Positions 54,513-62,798 of a DNA stretch of 64,000 nucleotides are shown here, piece after piece. The notes below the pieces were generated by a model that was given only the letters and a program-made list of their open reading frames with translations, did no database searches and was not told the DNA's origin. Origin of the DNA: Burkholderia cepacia (GTDB lineage Bacteria > Pseudomonadota > Gammaproteobacteria > Burkholderiales > Burkholderiaceae); contig NZ_CP073637.1 in NCBI RefSeq assembly GCF_029962485.1, forward strand, positions 186,001-250,000, in the 5' to 3' direction. The position numbers were made by a program, and so were the translations under genes. Every line of letters starts with the position of its first letter. Position 1 is the first letter of the stretch.

Positions 54513-57500
54513 TCAAGCGGCCCAACGACGATGGTGGTTCGCGTAATCAACTGCAAGATCGAAAACGTTGTCGCACTTCTGCTTAAACGTGGCTCGGTCG
54601 TAGCTCTCTGGGAGTGCCTCATCGAGCACACGCTCGATTTCCGACCGTACCTGTTGCATGGACTGACGATCCTTGAACCAGTCCTGCACCAACAGCTTGG
54701 GATACTCCTCGACCAAACGCTTCAACAAGCGCTTAGCCGAAAGCTTCACGCGCTGTATTTCCTCCTGGGTCATCGTATCCTTCTTCAACAGATCGAACAG
54801 CTCAAGCTCATCCTCGCTGAGGCCTTCGCGAATGTGGCGCTCCGCCTCCTCCTTGAGCGCCTCGGCAAACGCCGACAGTTCCTCGTAGTAGTTCTCCGTT
54901 GCGGTCGCACCGGAGTTGTACGCATCGATCACGGTCTGCAGTCGCTGCAAAAAATCGATACGTGTCGTGTTCTGCGCCAGCATCTCGGCCAGCTTTTTTT
55001 GAAGGAAAGCCCGCAGATCGGCGATGGCGATATGTTTAAAAGGCGCCTGCTTGAATTCCTCACGCAGTTTTTCCACATTAACCTTGCTCAAGTCCCAAGT
55101 CTTGCCACGCTGGACGATCTGGTATTCCGCCTGGAACTGCTTGGCCTCGAAGACCTCGGCGTTATCCACCACCACGCTCTCATCGAGCAAGGCAGAGAGT
55201 CGCAGTACCGCATTGTCTACGTCCGTCTGTTCGACAATGCTGTCCATTACGCCGCGCAGGTATTGGAAGGCCGAGACCACCCGCCCCTTCCCCTGCCCCA
55301 GCACCTCTGGCTTACACGCCTCATAGAGGCTGCTTATAGTGTTTTCATAGACGTTGAAGGACTTGCGCAACTCATCCGTCGCCAGCAAGGTGTCGGCAAA
55401 CACGTTGAATTGGCCCAGCTTCTCGAAGACATCGCCACGACCAAGCACCCCCCGAAGATTGACGTCCTGTGCGTCGCAAAACACAAGTCCTTGGGCAATG
55501 GCCTCATCGAGCAAGGCGAACAACTCCTGCTTGTTGCGGACGGGCATGTCTTCCTCGTCGTCGCCCGGTCCGGCGGCGTAGTCCTTCAACGCCCGCTTCA
55601 TGCGACGGAACACGTTGTAGTAGTCCACGATCTCGCCGTTGCGCTTCGCAACCCCATTAATCTCATGGCCGGTCACGCGGTTGGCGCGGGCGATGGTCTG
55701 CATCAGCGTGTGGCCCTGCATGGGCTTGTCCAGATACAGGGTGCTGACCGTCGGTGCATCAAAGCCCGTCAGCCACATGGCGCAGACGAAGACCAGCTGC
55801 AGTGGATGCCCCGGGTCCTTGAAGTTGAATTCGATGTCGTGGCCATGCTTATCGAGCCGGTTCATTCGTTCGCGATGCGGCTTGATGTTGAGGCCGAGTT
55901 TTTCGAACTTCTCGTTCTCGCCCGCTTCCTCGCTGACCACGACGGCCATCTCAACATCGCGCATCCAGTCCCGGATTCGCTTCAGGCGTAGGCGTTCGAT
56001 GTCATTTTGCGTCCCGTTGATGATGCCCGTGAGCTTCTTGATCTCGTCTTTCCACAGCGCCTGCACCTTGTCGTACATAGTCACGGCGGTGAACTTGTCG
56101 ACCGAGATCACGATTCCCTTGCCCAAATAGCCCCGGCGTGGAAAGTGATAGACGATATCGCGGGCGATGGTATCCAGTCGGTCGTCTACCTTAATCACCG
56201 CCATTTCCTGGGCGAAGCGCTTTTCGAGCTTCTGTTGTGCGGCCTCGTCGAGGTTCTCGTCCTCGACGATTTCGGCGAACTCCTGATTGAGGTCATCGTT
56301 CTGGATGAGCACTTCCGGCACGCGCTTTTCGTAGAACAATGGCACCGTAGCGCCGTCCTCCACGCTTTGCTGGAAGTTGTACTCCGAAACGTAATCGCCG
56401 AACCAGGCGTTGGTCTTGCGCTCTTGGCCCAGCAACGGCGTGCCGGTGAAGGCGAGGTAGGCGGCATTCGGCAGACCCGCCCGCATGTTCTCGGCTAAGC
56501 CAGCATATTGCGTGCGGTGGGCTTCGTCGACAATCACCACGATGTCGTCGCGATCCGACAGCAGCGGGTAGTCCTTACCCTTGTCGTAGCGGAACTTCTG
56601 GATCAGCGTAAACAGCACACGCTTGTTCTTGCCCAGCATTTCGCGCAACTGGGGACTATTGGTTGGCCGCACATCGTCCTTCGGGCCGATCACACCGGTG
56701 TGCAGGAAGTTGCGGTAAATCTGGCCATCGAGATCGTCGCGGTCGGTCACCACCACGAAGCTGAAATTGCCCGTGAGCTTGCGGAAAATCTTGCGGGTGT
56801 AGAACACCATCGAGAAGCTCTTGCCCGAACCCTGGGTGTGCCAGAACACCCCCAGCTTGCCTCGTAGCTCACTGCGGCGGACAAATTGGGCGAAGGCGTT
56901 GTTGACGCCGATGTACTGGTGGTTTTGCGCGATCACTTTCTGCGTTTCCCGATAGAACACGCAGAAGTTCTCGACGTAATCCAGCAAGCGTTCGGGCATA
57001 AGCAAGCCGAGCACGGCTCGCTCCACGCTCAAGCCCTGCTCGGCGATGGTCTTGCGGTCCAGCGCCTCCTTTTCATCATCCACCCGCAGCCAGGAGAAGA
57101 AATGCTCCCACTGGGCAGTCAGACTGCCCACCTTGGTTTCGATACCGTTGGACAGAAGGCACAAAGCATTGGCCACGAAGAGCTGCGGAACCTCTGCCTT
57201 GTACGTGGTGAGGTTGTCGTCGAAGGCGGCCCGCAGCTTGACGTTGCTGTTCTTAAGTTCGATGAAGACCAGGGGAAGCCCGTTCACATAGAGCAGTACG
57301 TCCGGGCGGCGGTAGCCAAACTCACCCCGTATCCACAACTGACTGACGGCCAGATATTCGTTTCGACCGGCTTTAGGGGCGGATTGATCGAAGTCGATCA
57401 CCTTCAAACGCTCAGTCACCGTCTGCCCTGCCTGGGGCCCGTGCTCGGGCTTGTAGGTGACGGGCACGCCATCGCGGATCAGGCCATCCATCTCGCGATT

Positions 57501-57773
57501 GGCGGCCACCAGACTCATAGCCGTGCGGGGCTGCAGCAACTCGCCCATGGCCTGATCCACCGCATGGGCCGGGACTTGGGGATTGAGGCGCTCGACCGCT
57601 TCGCGTAGCCGGTCGGCCAGAATCACCTCGCGCTTGTCGCCGCGCCCCGAGCCGTCGTTGAGGTCATCGCGCTGGGCGGTGTAGCAGTTCAACGCATCGA
57701 AGCCGCACAAGTGCTGCAGGTGCTGGATCAGCCCCTGCTCGATGTCGTCTTCCGAGATGAAGTTCTTTGCCAC
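54513..57773 (-). CDS. hsdR: Type I restriction enzyme R subunit
   Basis: A 1086-residue motor-nuclease of an EcoR124-like system. The nuclease site is Asp158 with Glu172 and Lys174 (PDVLLY...IELK). Walker A is GSGKS at 315-319, and DEAH is at 416-419. A long helical C-terminal part contacts HsdM. The start is a GTG with AGGGGGAAA upstream. It is the last gene of hsdMSR, 21 bases after hsdS. With HsdM and HsdS it cuts unmethylated DNA. No damage is seen. Confidence 0.95.
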   Translation of the reverse strand: MAKNFISEDDIEQGLIQHLQHLCGFDALNCYTAQRDDLNDGSGRGDKREVILADRLREAVERLNPQVPAHAVDQAMGELLQPRTAMSLVAANREMDGLIRDGVPVTYKPEHGPQAGQTVTERLKVIDFDQSAPKAGRNEYLAVSQLWIRGEFGYRRPDVLLYVNGLPLVFIELKNSNVKLRAAFDDNLTTYKAEVPQLFVANALCLLSNGIETKVGSLTAQWEHFFSWLRVDDEKEALDRKTIAEQGLSVERAVLGLLMPERLLDYVENFCVFYRETQKVIAQNHQYIGVNNAFAQFVRRSELRGKLGVFWHTQGSGKSFSMVFYTRKIFRKLTGNFSFVVVTDRDDLDGQIYRNFLHTGVIGPKDDVRPTNSPQLREMLGKNKRVLFTLIQKFRYDKGKDYPLLSDRDDIVVIVDEAHRTQYAGLAENMRAGLPNAAYLAFTGTPLLGQERKTNAWFGDYVSEYNFQQSVEDGATVPLFYEKRVPEVLIQNDDLNQEFAEIVEDENLDEAAQQKLEKRFAQEMAVIKVDDRLDTIARDIVYHFPRRGYLGKGIVISVDKFTAVTMYDKVQALWKDEIKKLTGIINGTQNDIERLRLKRIRDWMRDVEMAVVVSEEAGENEKFEKLGLNIKPHRERMNRLDKHGHDIEFNFKDPGHPLQLVFVCAMWLTGFDAPTVSTLYLDKPMQGHTLMQTIARANRVTGHEINGVAKRNGEIVDYYNVFRRMKRALKDYAAGPGDDEEDMPVRNKQELFALLDEAIAQGLVFCDAQDVNLRGVLGRGDVFEKLGQFNVFADTLLATDELRKSFNVYENTISSLYEACKPEVLGQGKGRVVSAFQYLRGVMDSIVEQTDVDNAVLRLSALLDESVVVDNAEVFEAKQFQAEYQIVQRGKTWDLSKVNVEKLREEFKQAPFKHIAIADLRAFLQKKLAEMLAQNTTRIDFLQRLQTVIDAYNSGATATENYYEELSAFAEALKEEAERHIREGLSEDELELFDLLKKDTMTQEEIQRVKLSAKRLLKRLVEEYPKLLVQDWFKDRQSMQQVRSEIERVLDEALPESYDRATFKQKCDNVFDLAVDYANHHRRWAA

Positions 57774-57794
57774 CCGTTTCCCCCTGTTCCGTCC

Positions 57795-59081
57795 TTAAGT
57801 AGCCTGCACCAACTCCGCCTTCATGCTAAGCGGATATGTTATATCGAGGTGATCGACGCGTAGCCTGCAGGAGATGAGGCGGGGTAGTAACGATTTGGCT
57901 TGCTCAGCCAGTATCTCGCTTACCTGGATTAGGGCTGCCATCTCATCCAACATGGGCCTGACTACTTTGATGAACGCCTCCAAAAGGGCATCACTCGGCG
58001 TTGACACCTTCAGTTGCTTCAAGAAATCCCAATCCGCTCTAGGCATCTTGGTTCCCTTAGATGCAGTGTTGGCCAGATCGATAAACGTCTCACTGAATAT
58101 GGTAAACAGAGCAAACTCTCTATAAAGTTCTTTCTTTGCTCTAAGAATCAAGCTGTCGGTTGATGAGATGCCATCGAAATGCGCCAGCGCGACTTTGTGC
58201 AGATAGGGGCGAATCTTCGAGAAGAGAATATCGCCACGAGCGAATGCTAACTTGCTACTGTCGACGGACTCGGGGGCGCCGAACATGGACAATGCCAGGG
58301 ACTTTCTCGAGATATGCTCCAACCCAACATATCTTGAGTAATCTAATAAGTCGCTCTTCTTGACAGGCTTCTTAACTTCACCGACTAAGCTACTCAAGGG
58401 CAGGCTAAACCACCCTTTAGGTAGACCCTTGTCAAGCGGGCAATCTGCGTGACCAGGAAACCGCATCCGCACAAACCACTCACGGTAGATTCCTTCTGCC
58501 ATAGACTCCAGCAAAGCAATGCGGTGCTGGTTGTTGGCGATCAGTTCATCGTAGGTCGCGAGAATGGCCGCAATCTTCGGTTGCGCGTCGTTGTCGTGAA
58601 GCCGCAGGCGAGTCTTCGTCCGGAATGCCGTGAACTGAAACCTCGAAACCCCCGTGTGTTGAAGATTGAATACCCCCATGTACCCGGAAGCATAGAGAGC
58701 CTGAAGCACGTAGTAGAGGTAGGCTGGATGTACCTTGCTGCGATCTACGCGCAAGTGGCGCGCGAAGCTGGAGCACAACACCGGGCGCAACCCGCGAGAA
58801 GCCAGGAAATTCTCTGTGATCAGTGCAGTCCGGCCGGTTGATTGTTTCGCTGTGCCTCCAGCGGTTTCAATCAAGATGTCGCCGGCCTTGAGCTTCTTGC
58901 GCTCCGCCAGATGCTCGGGAATCCAGCGCTGCGGCAACTCGATGGACGGCGAATGGAGATCGGCGAAGTCAGTCCCCCGAATCACGTCGCACAAGACGTG
59001 ACCCGGAGTCTCCTGGCCTTCACCCCATTCACCGTCCTTCGTTTCGAGCAAGAGATCAGAAAAGATAATCGGTTCCTTCAT
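57795..59081 (-). CDS. hsdS: Type I restriction enzyme specificity subunit
   Basis: A 428-residue target-recognition protein, with two variable domains (about 1-190 and 225-400) divided by a conserved helical spacer (IAAILATYDELIANNQHRIALLESMAEGIYREWF) and a similar helix at the end. The two TRDs set the bipartite DNA site. The ATG at 59081 shares a base with the hsdM stop (TGATG), so translation is coupled. The long frame to 59309 is antisense-like. The target sequence cannot be read from the protein. Confidence 0.93.
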   Translation of the reverse strand: MKEPIIFSDLLLETKDGEWGEGQETPGHVLCDVIRGTDFADLHSPSIELPQRWIPEHLAERKKLKAGDILIETAGGTAKQSTGRTALITENFLASRGLRPVLCSSFARHLRVDRSKVHPAYLYYVLQALYASGYMGVFNLQHTGVSRFQFTAFRTKTRLRLHDNDAQPKIAAILATYDELIANNQHRIALLESMAEGIYREWFVRMRFPGHADCPLDKGLPKGWFSLPLSSLVGEVKKPVKKSDLLDYSRYVGLEHISRKSLALSMFGAPESVDSSKLAFARGDILFSKIRPYLHKVALAHFDGISSTDSLILRAKKELYREFALFTIFSETFIDLANTASKGTKMPRADWDFLKQLKVSTPSDALLEAFIKVVRPMLDEMAALIQVSEILAEQAKSLLPRLISCRLRVDHLDITYPLSMKAELVQAT

Positions 59082-61195
59082 CACCGCGCAGGCTCCTCTC
59101 CAAGTAGCGCAGCCACGTTGCAACGAATGACCTCTTGAAGTTGCAGGGCAGTGTCGTTCAACTGCTGAAGTTGATCGCGAGTCTCCGCAAAGTCGCTCAA
59201 AAACTCCTCTTCTGTCTTGCCGTCCTCCTCGATTACCACCCCAACATAACGCCCCGGGTTCAATGACCAATCCTGCTCCTCGATCTCCTCCCTGTTGGCC
59301 AGCTTGCACAGGCCCGTCACGTCTTCATAGTTGGCCTTGGGGAAGCGCTCATGCAGCCAGCTCACGTGCTGGTAGAACAGTTCGGCCGCCTTCAGCTCGT
59401 CATGCAAAGCTTGCACGGCATCCTTCACCGCCTTCGTCTGGCGGTTGCCAGCGACGCGCTTACCCTCTGCCTTAGCGGCTTCGGCCTTGCGTTTGTCCAT
59501 CTCGCGGATGGCCTTATCCAGCGCTTTTACCGCCGCATGCAGGCCGTCGAAAAATGAGGAGAAGCGGGCCCGTAGCTGGTGCTGGGCGGCGTTGCGGTCT
59601 TCAATGCCATGCTTCTGGCCTCGGGCGCGTTCGTGCTGGGCTTGGGCCTTGCCCAAATCATCTAACTGCGCCCATTGGGCTTCGAGGTGCGCAATGGCAT
59701 CCCGGGCGGCTTGGGTGGCTTTTTCGTCGGCCTCTTCGGCCAGCACGGCCAGCAAGCGCTGGTTCAGGCCAGGCAGGTGTTCTGCGGCCTCATGCAACTG
59801 CGCCATGCCTTGGCGCAGATAGCGGTCCACCAGGTCTACGAATTCCTGACGACGGCCCTTGTGCAGGCGCGGGATGATGGCGATGTTCTGAATCTGCTCG
59901 TCGCTCAGTTCGCGATGCGCCCGATCTACCTGGGTGAAGATGTTGCGGGCATCGATGAACAATACCCGCTCGTCGGTTTTGCCCTTGTCGAAAAACCAAA
60001 GGGTGGCCGGCAGCGTGACGGTGTAGAACAGGTTGGACGGCAGGGTGAGCATGCCGTAGATCAGGTTCTGCTGGATCAGGGTCTGGCGAATCTCGGCTTC
60101 CGAATGGCGTGCATCTGAGGCCGAGTTGGCCATGACCAGGGCCGCGCGGCCACCTTCATTTAGCGAGGTGGCAAACAGGTTGATCCAGAGGTAGTTAGCG
60201 TTAGGCACCGTATCAACGGCCTTTTCCTTGCCGTCTTTTTCTTTCTTGCCCTTGGTCTTGTTGCGTGGCACGCCATAGGTGTTGAAGCGCCTGTCCTCCT
60301 CCACGGCATCCAGCGTCACGTCGTCCACGTTGAAAGGCGGATTGGCCATCACGTAGTCAAAGGCACCAAAGGCGTTGAACGGGTCTTCGTAATAAGTGTT
60401 GGCCTGCTTGATGTCGCCGCGCAGGTTATTTACGGCCAGGTTCATCTTGGCCAGCTTGACAGTTTCCAGGGTCTTTTCAGTGCCGCAGACGTACACGTCC
60501 AGATCGGCGGCCTTGTCGGCCTGATGCTGGTGGATGAACTCGGCCGACTGGACGAACATGCCGCCAGAGCCGCAGGCAGGGTCGTAGACCTTTCCACCAT
60601 GAGGCTCGATGATTTCGGTCATCAGCTTGACGACGGAGCGCGGGGTGAAGAACTCGCCCCCGCCCTGACCTTCGCTGAGAGCGAAGTTGGCGAGGAAGTA
60701 TTCGTAAATTTGGCCGAATACGTCGCCCCCGACATCCACCGGAATATCCGAGAAGAGCTTGAGCAGGTCCTTTGGGATGCCCTTGTTCTTGTCGCTGCGG
60801 GTAAAGCGGTCGTATTCCTCCTGGGGCAACACGCCCAGTAGCTCGGGTTTGCTCTTTTCGATGCTAGCCATGGCGCGGCGGATGGCCTTGGCGACGTTCT
60901 CCTTCTCGGGTAGTTGGAGCAGATAGTCATAGCGGGCGTAGTCCTGCAGGAAGAAGCCGCATTTTTCGATGGCGACTTCCTCTAGGTCCTTTTCGCGCCG
61001 CGTGCCTTTGAGCTTGTCGTATTCCTGCCGGATGGCCGCCTCGTGCTGGCGGTATTTGTTGTCGGCAAACTTTAGGAAGATCAGGCCCAGCACGGGAGTG
61101 CTGTATTCGCTAGCCTTTAGGTCGGAGTTGGCGCGCAGCTTGTCAGCGGCAGCCCAGAGGTCGCGCTCCAGTTTTTTGAGTTGCTCTCTATTCAT
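59081..61195 (-). CDS. hsdM: Type I restriction enzyme methylation subunit
   Basis: A 704-residue adenine methyltransferase. The N-terminal HsdM_N helices (1-130) are followed by the SAM motif DPACGSGGMF at 205-214 and the catalytic NPPF at 285-288. The last 200 residues are a charged coiled-coil-like region, making it longer than the 520-residue E. coli HsdM. A start at 61195 (MNREQLKKLERD) fits the family; an ATG at 61225 would add 10 residues. It opens the hsdM-hsdS-hsdR operon. Confidence 0.95.
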   Translation of the reverse strand: MNREQLKKLERDLWAAADKLRANSDLKASEYSTPVLGLIFLKFADNKYRQHEAAIRQEYDKLKGTRREKDLEEVAIEKCGFFLQDYARYDYLLQLPEKENVAKAIRRAMASIEKSKPELLGVLPQEEYDRFTRSDKNKGIPKDLLKLFSDIPVDVGGDVFGQIYEYFLANFALSEGQGGGEFFTPRSVVKLMTEIIEPHGGKVYDPACGSGGMFVQSAEFIHQHQADKAADLDVYVCGTEKTLETVKLAKMNLAVNNLRGDIKQANTYYEDPFNAFGAFDYVMANPPFNVDDVTLDAVEEDRRFNTYGVPRNKTKGKKEKDGKEKAVDTVPNANYLWINLFATSLNEGGRAALVMANSASDARHSEAEIRQTLIQQNLIYGMLTLPSNLFYTVTLPATLWFFDKGKTDERVLFIDARNIFTQVDRAHRELSDEQIQNIAIIPRLHKGRRQEFVDLVDRYLRQGMAQLHEAAEHLPGLNQRLLAVLAEEADEKATQAARDAIAHLEAQWAQLDDLGKAQAQHERARGQKHGIEDRNAAQHQLRARFSSFFDGLHAAVKALDKAIREMDKRKAEAAKAEGKRVAGNRQTKAVKDAVQALHDELKAAELFYQHVSWLHERFPKANYEDVTGLCKLANREEIEEQDWSLNPGRYVGVVIEEDGKTEEEFLSDFAETRDQLQQLNDTALQLQEVIRCNVAALLGEEPAR

Positions 61196-61665
61196 GGGTA
61201 GTCGTTGCCTGTAGCTCAGATTCATTTTCGGCTGAGCGGTAGGAGATGATACACATTTGCTAGCAGCAATCGATGATCCAATGACAGGATTGGACGAGCT
61301 GTAAGAAATGGTACTTTGGCCATTCTCAGAGGGAGAGCGGACCTTGGAGTGACAGCTATCTGGCATGGGTGGCTGGCTGCTCCTGGCCGAACTCAGCCTG
61401 ACGGTGTAAGTCACTCGCCGCAAGCGATCATTGGTACTCGGGCGGCGTTCGCCGCCCCTCACAGCGATCATCATCGCGGATATGCGTGTGGATCATATGG
61501 GTACACAGTAACGGCCCAGGCTCCGGGGCCGCCAACCCTGGATCAATAGAATCAACCGGGTGCGACCAACACGGTGGAGCTGATCCACCAATTCCAATGA
61601 TCCCAATCGACGTCCGCTGCACACAAGGTATTCGGCCCGAACTGGCGCGCTAAAGGGCGCTCCGG
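61196..61665. other. Intergenic region between hsdM and the resolvase gene
   Basis: About 470 bases with no gene. It includes the hsd promoter region and a GC hairpin (gggcggc/gccgccc, 61440-61457). Short open frames show no ribosome site. Confidence 0.5.
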
Positions 61666-62241
61666 TTAGCCATGCTGCGCTACTTTCAGGATGGTCGGGT
61701 GCGAAACGGCATATTCTTTCGCCAGCCCGCGGGCTGTTGCGCCCGCCGCAAGCTTCATCTGAATCTCCGCCTTTTGCTCTGGGGTTAGTGCGTCTCTACG
61801 CCCAAGCTTCTTTCCTTCGGCTTTTGCCCGCGCCAGCCCTGCGTGTGTGCGTTCGATGAGCAAGTCGCGTTCGAACTGCGAGACAGCGGCGAGTACCGTC
61901 ATGTGTAGCTTGCCGGATGCGCCGGTCAGATCGACCCCTTTGAGTGCCAGGCAATGCACACGAACACCCAGCGCGGCCAACCGGTCAATGGTCGCGACCA
62001 CGTCGGTCGTATTGCGGCCCAGCCGGTCCAGTTTGGTTACTACCAGTGTGTCGCCCTCGTCCAACCGTTCCAGCAACTTTGAGAAGCCGGGGCGCTCCGC
62101 AGTGGGTACGCTGCCCGAAATCGTCTCCGCAATCGTATGGCGCGGCTGGATGGCAAACCCGGCCCCTTCGGCTTCGAGTAGCTGGTTGTCGGTGGTCTGC
62201 TCGGCGGTGGACACGCGAGCGTAGAGGAATGTGCGGGACAT
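61666..62241 (-). CDS. Serine recombinase (resolvase/invertase family)
   Basis: A 191-residue Tn3-type resolvase. The nucleophile is Ser11 in YARVSTAEQ, with TKLDRLGRNT and FERDLLIERTHAGL in the catalytic domain, and a C-terminal helix-turn-helix (GLAKEYAVSHPTILKV). GAGAGGAA lies just before the ATG at 62241. No transposase is seen, so it may be a left-over of a transposon or serve the island. Inverted repeats just upstream could be its res or operator site. Confidence 0.92.
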   Translation of the reverse strand: MSRTFLYARVSTAEQTTDNQLLEAEGAGFAIQPRHTIAETISGSVPTAERPGFSKLLERLDEGDTLVVTKLDRLGRNTTDVVATIDRLAALGVRVHCLALKGVDLTGASGKLHMTVLAAVSQFERDLLIERTHAGLARAKAEGKKLGRRDALTPEQKAEIQMKLAAGATARGLAKEYAVSHPTILKVAQHG

Positions 62242-62251
62242 GATTTCCTCT

Positions 62252-62315
62252 CGGTAAACAAACGTGGAAATCAGTGTAAGCGGTAATCATTATGTTTACA
62301 AGGGATTGTTTACCG
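62252..62315. repeat. Inverted GTAAAC/GTTTAC motifs upstream of the resolvase gene
   Basis: CGGTAAACAA (62252-62261) is mirrored by TTGTTTACCG (62306-62315), with a further ATGTTTACAA between them (62292-62301). The layout resembles a resolvase binding site with several subsites. Confidence 0.7.
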
Positions 62316-62378
62316 CTGCCCGGGCGACTCTCCGGACGGTAAGAAACCGGACGTTTTTCTACCGATAACGACAGCATT

Positions 62379-62411
62379 GTCTCCGTCGGCACAAGTTGTG
62401 CCGACGGAGAC
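62379..62411. repeat. 33-base near-perfect palindrome
   Basis: Two 16-base arms (62379-62394 and 62396-62411) are exact inverse complements around one central G. No T-run follows. It could be a crossover or binding site, a transposon-end relic or a terminator. Confidence 0.9.
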
Positions 62412-62798
62412 ACGCAAGTACTAGCTGGCTACGAACGAGGGACTGCGCATGCTTCCCGAGACGAAGAAACGGACACCGCAGACCGCACCCTCGGTGGCAG
62501 AATCAGTCGAAACCTGCAGGCGCGCAAGAGGCAAGTGGCGTAAGCTTAATAGCCTCTTGCATCCCCAATTTCGGATTGATTGGGCATCTAGTTGATAGAG
62601 CCGGCCACGGGCTCAGCGGAGGCGGCGGCAAACTCGATATGCCCGCTGCGGGGTTGATGTGACCGTTGCAGCAACAGGAAGGATTCGGACAAATAGTGTG
62701 TTGGCCCGGCGGTAAAATATCCTCACTCACTCGCAACACTTGCTTCTACATATCGGGCGAGAGTTCGCCGGACGTAGGGACGGATTTTGGAAGATCAA

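Larger units (their letters stand above)
62242..62798. other. Intergenic region with several inverted repeats
   Basis: About 560 bases between two divergent genes. It holds GTAAAC/GTTTAC motifs (62252-62315), a 33-base palindrome (62379-62411), a 9-bp dyad GCAAGAGGC/GCCTCTTGC (62524-62560) and an A/T-rich TAAAAT (62713-62718) that may be a -10 for the last gene. No gene was identified. Confidence 0.55.
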
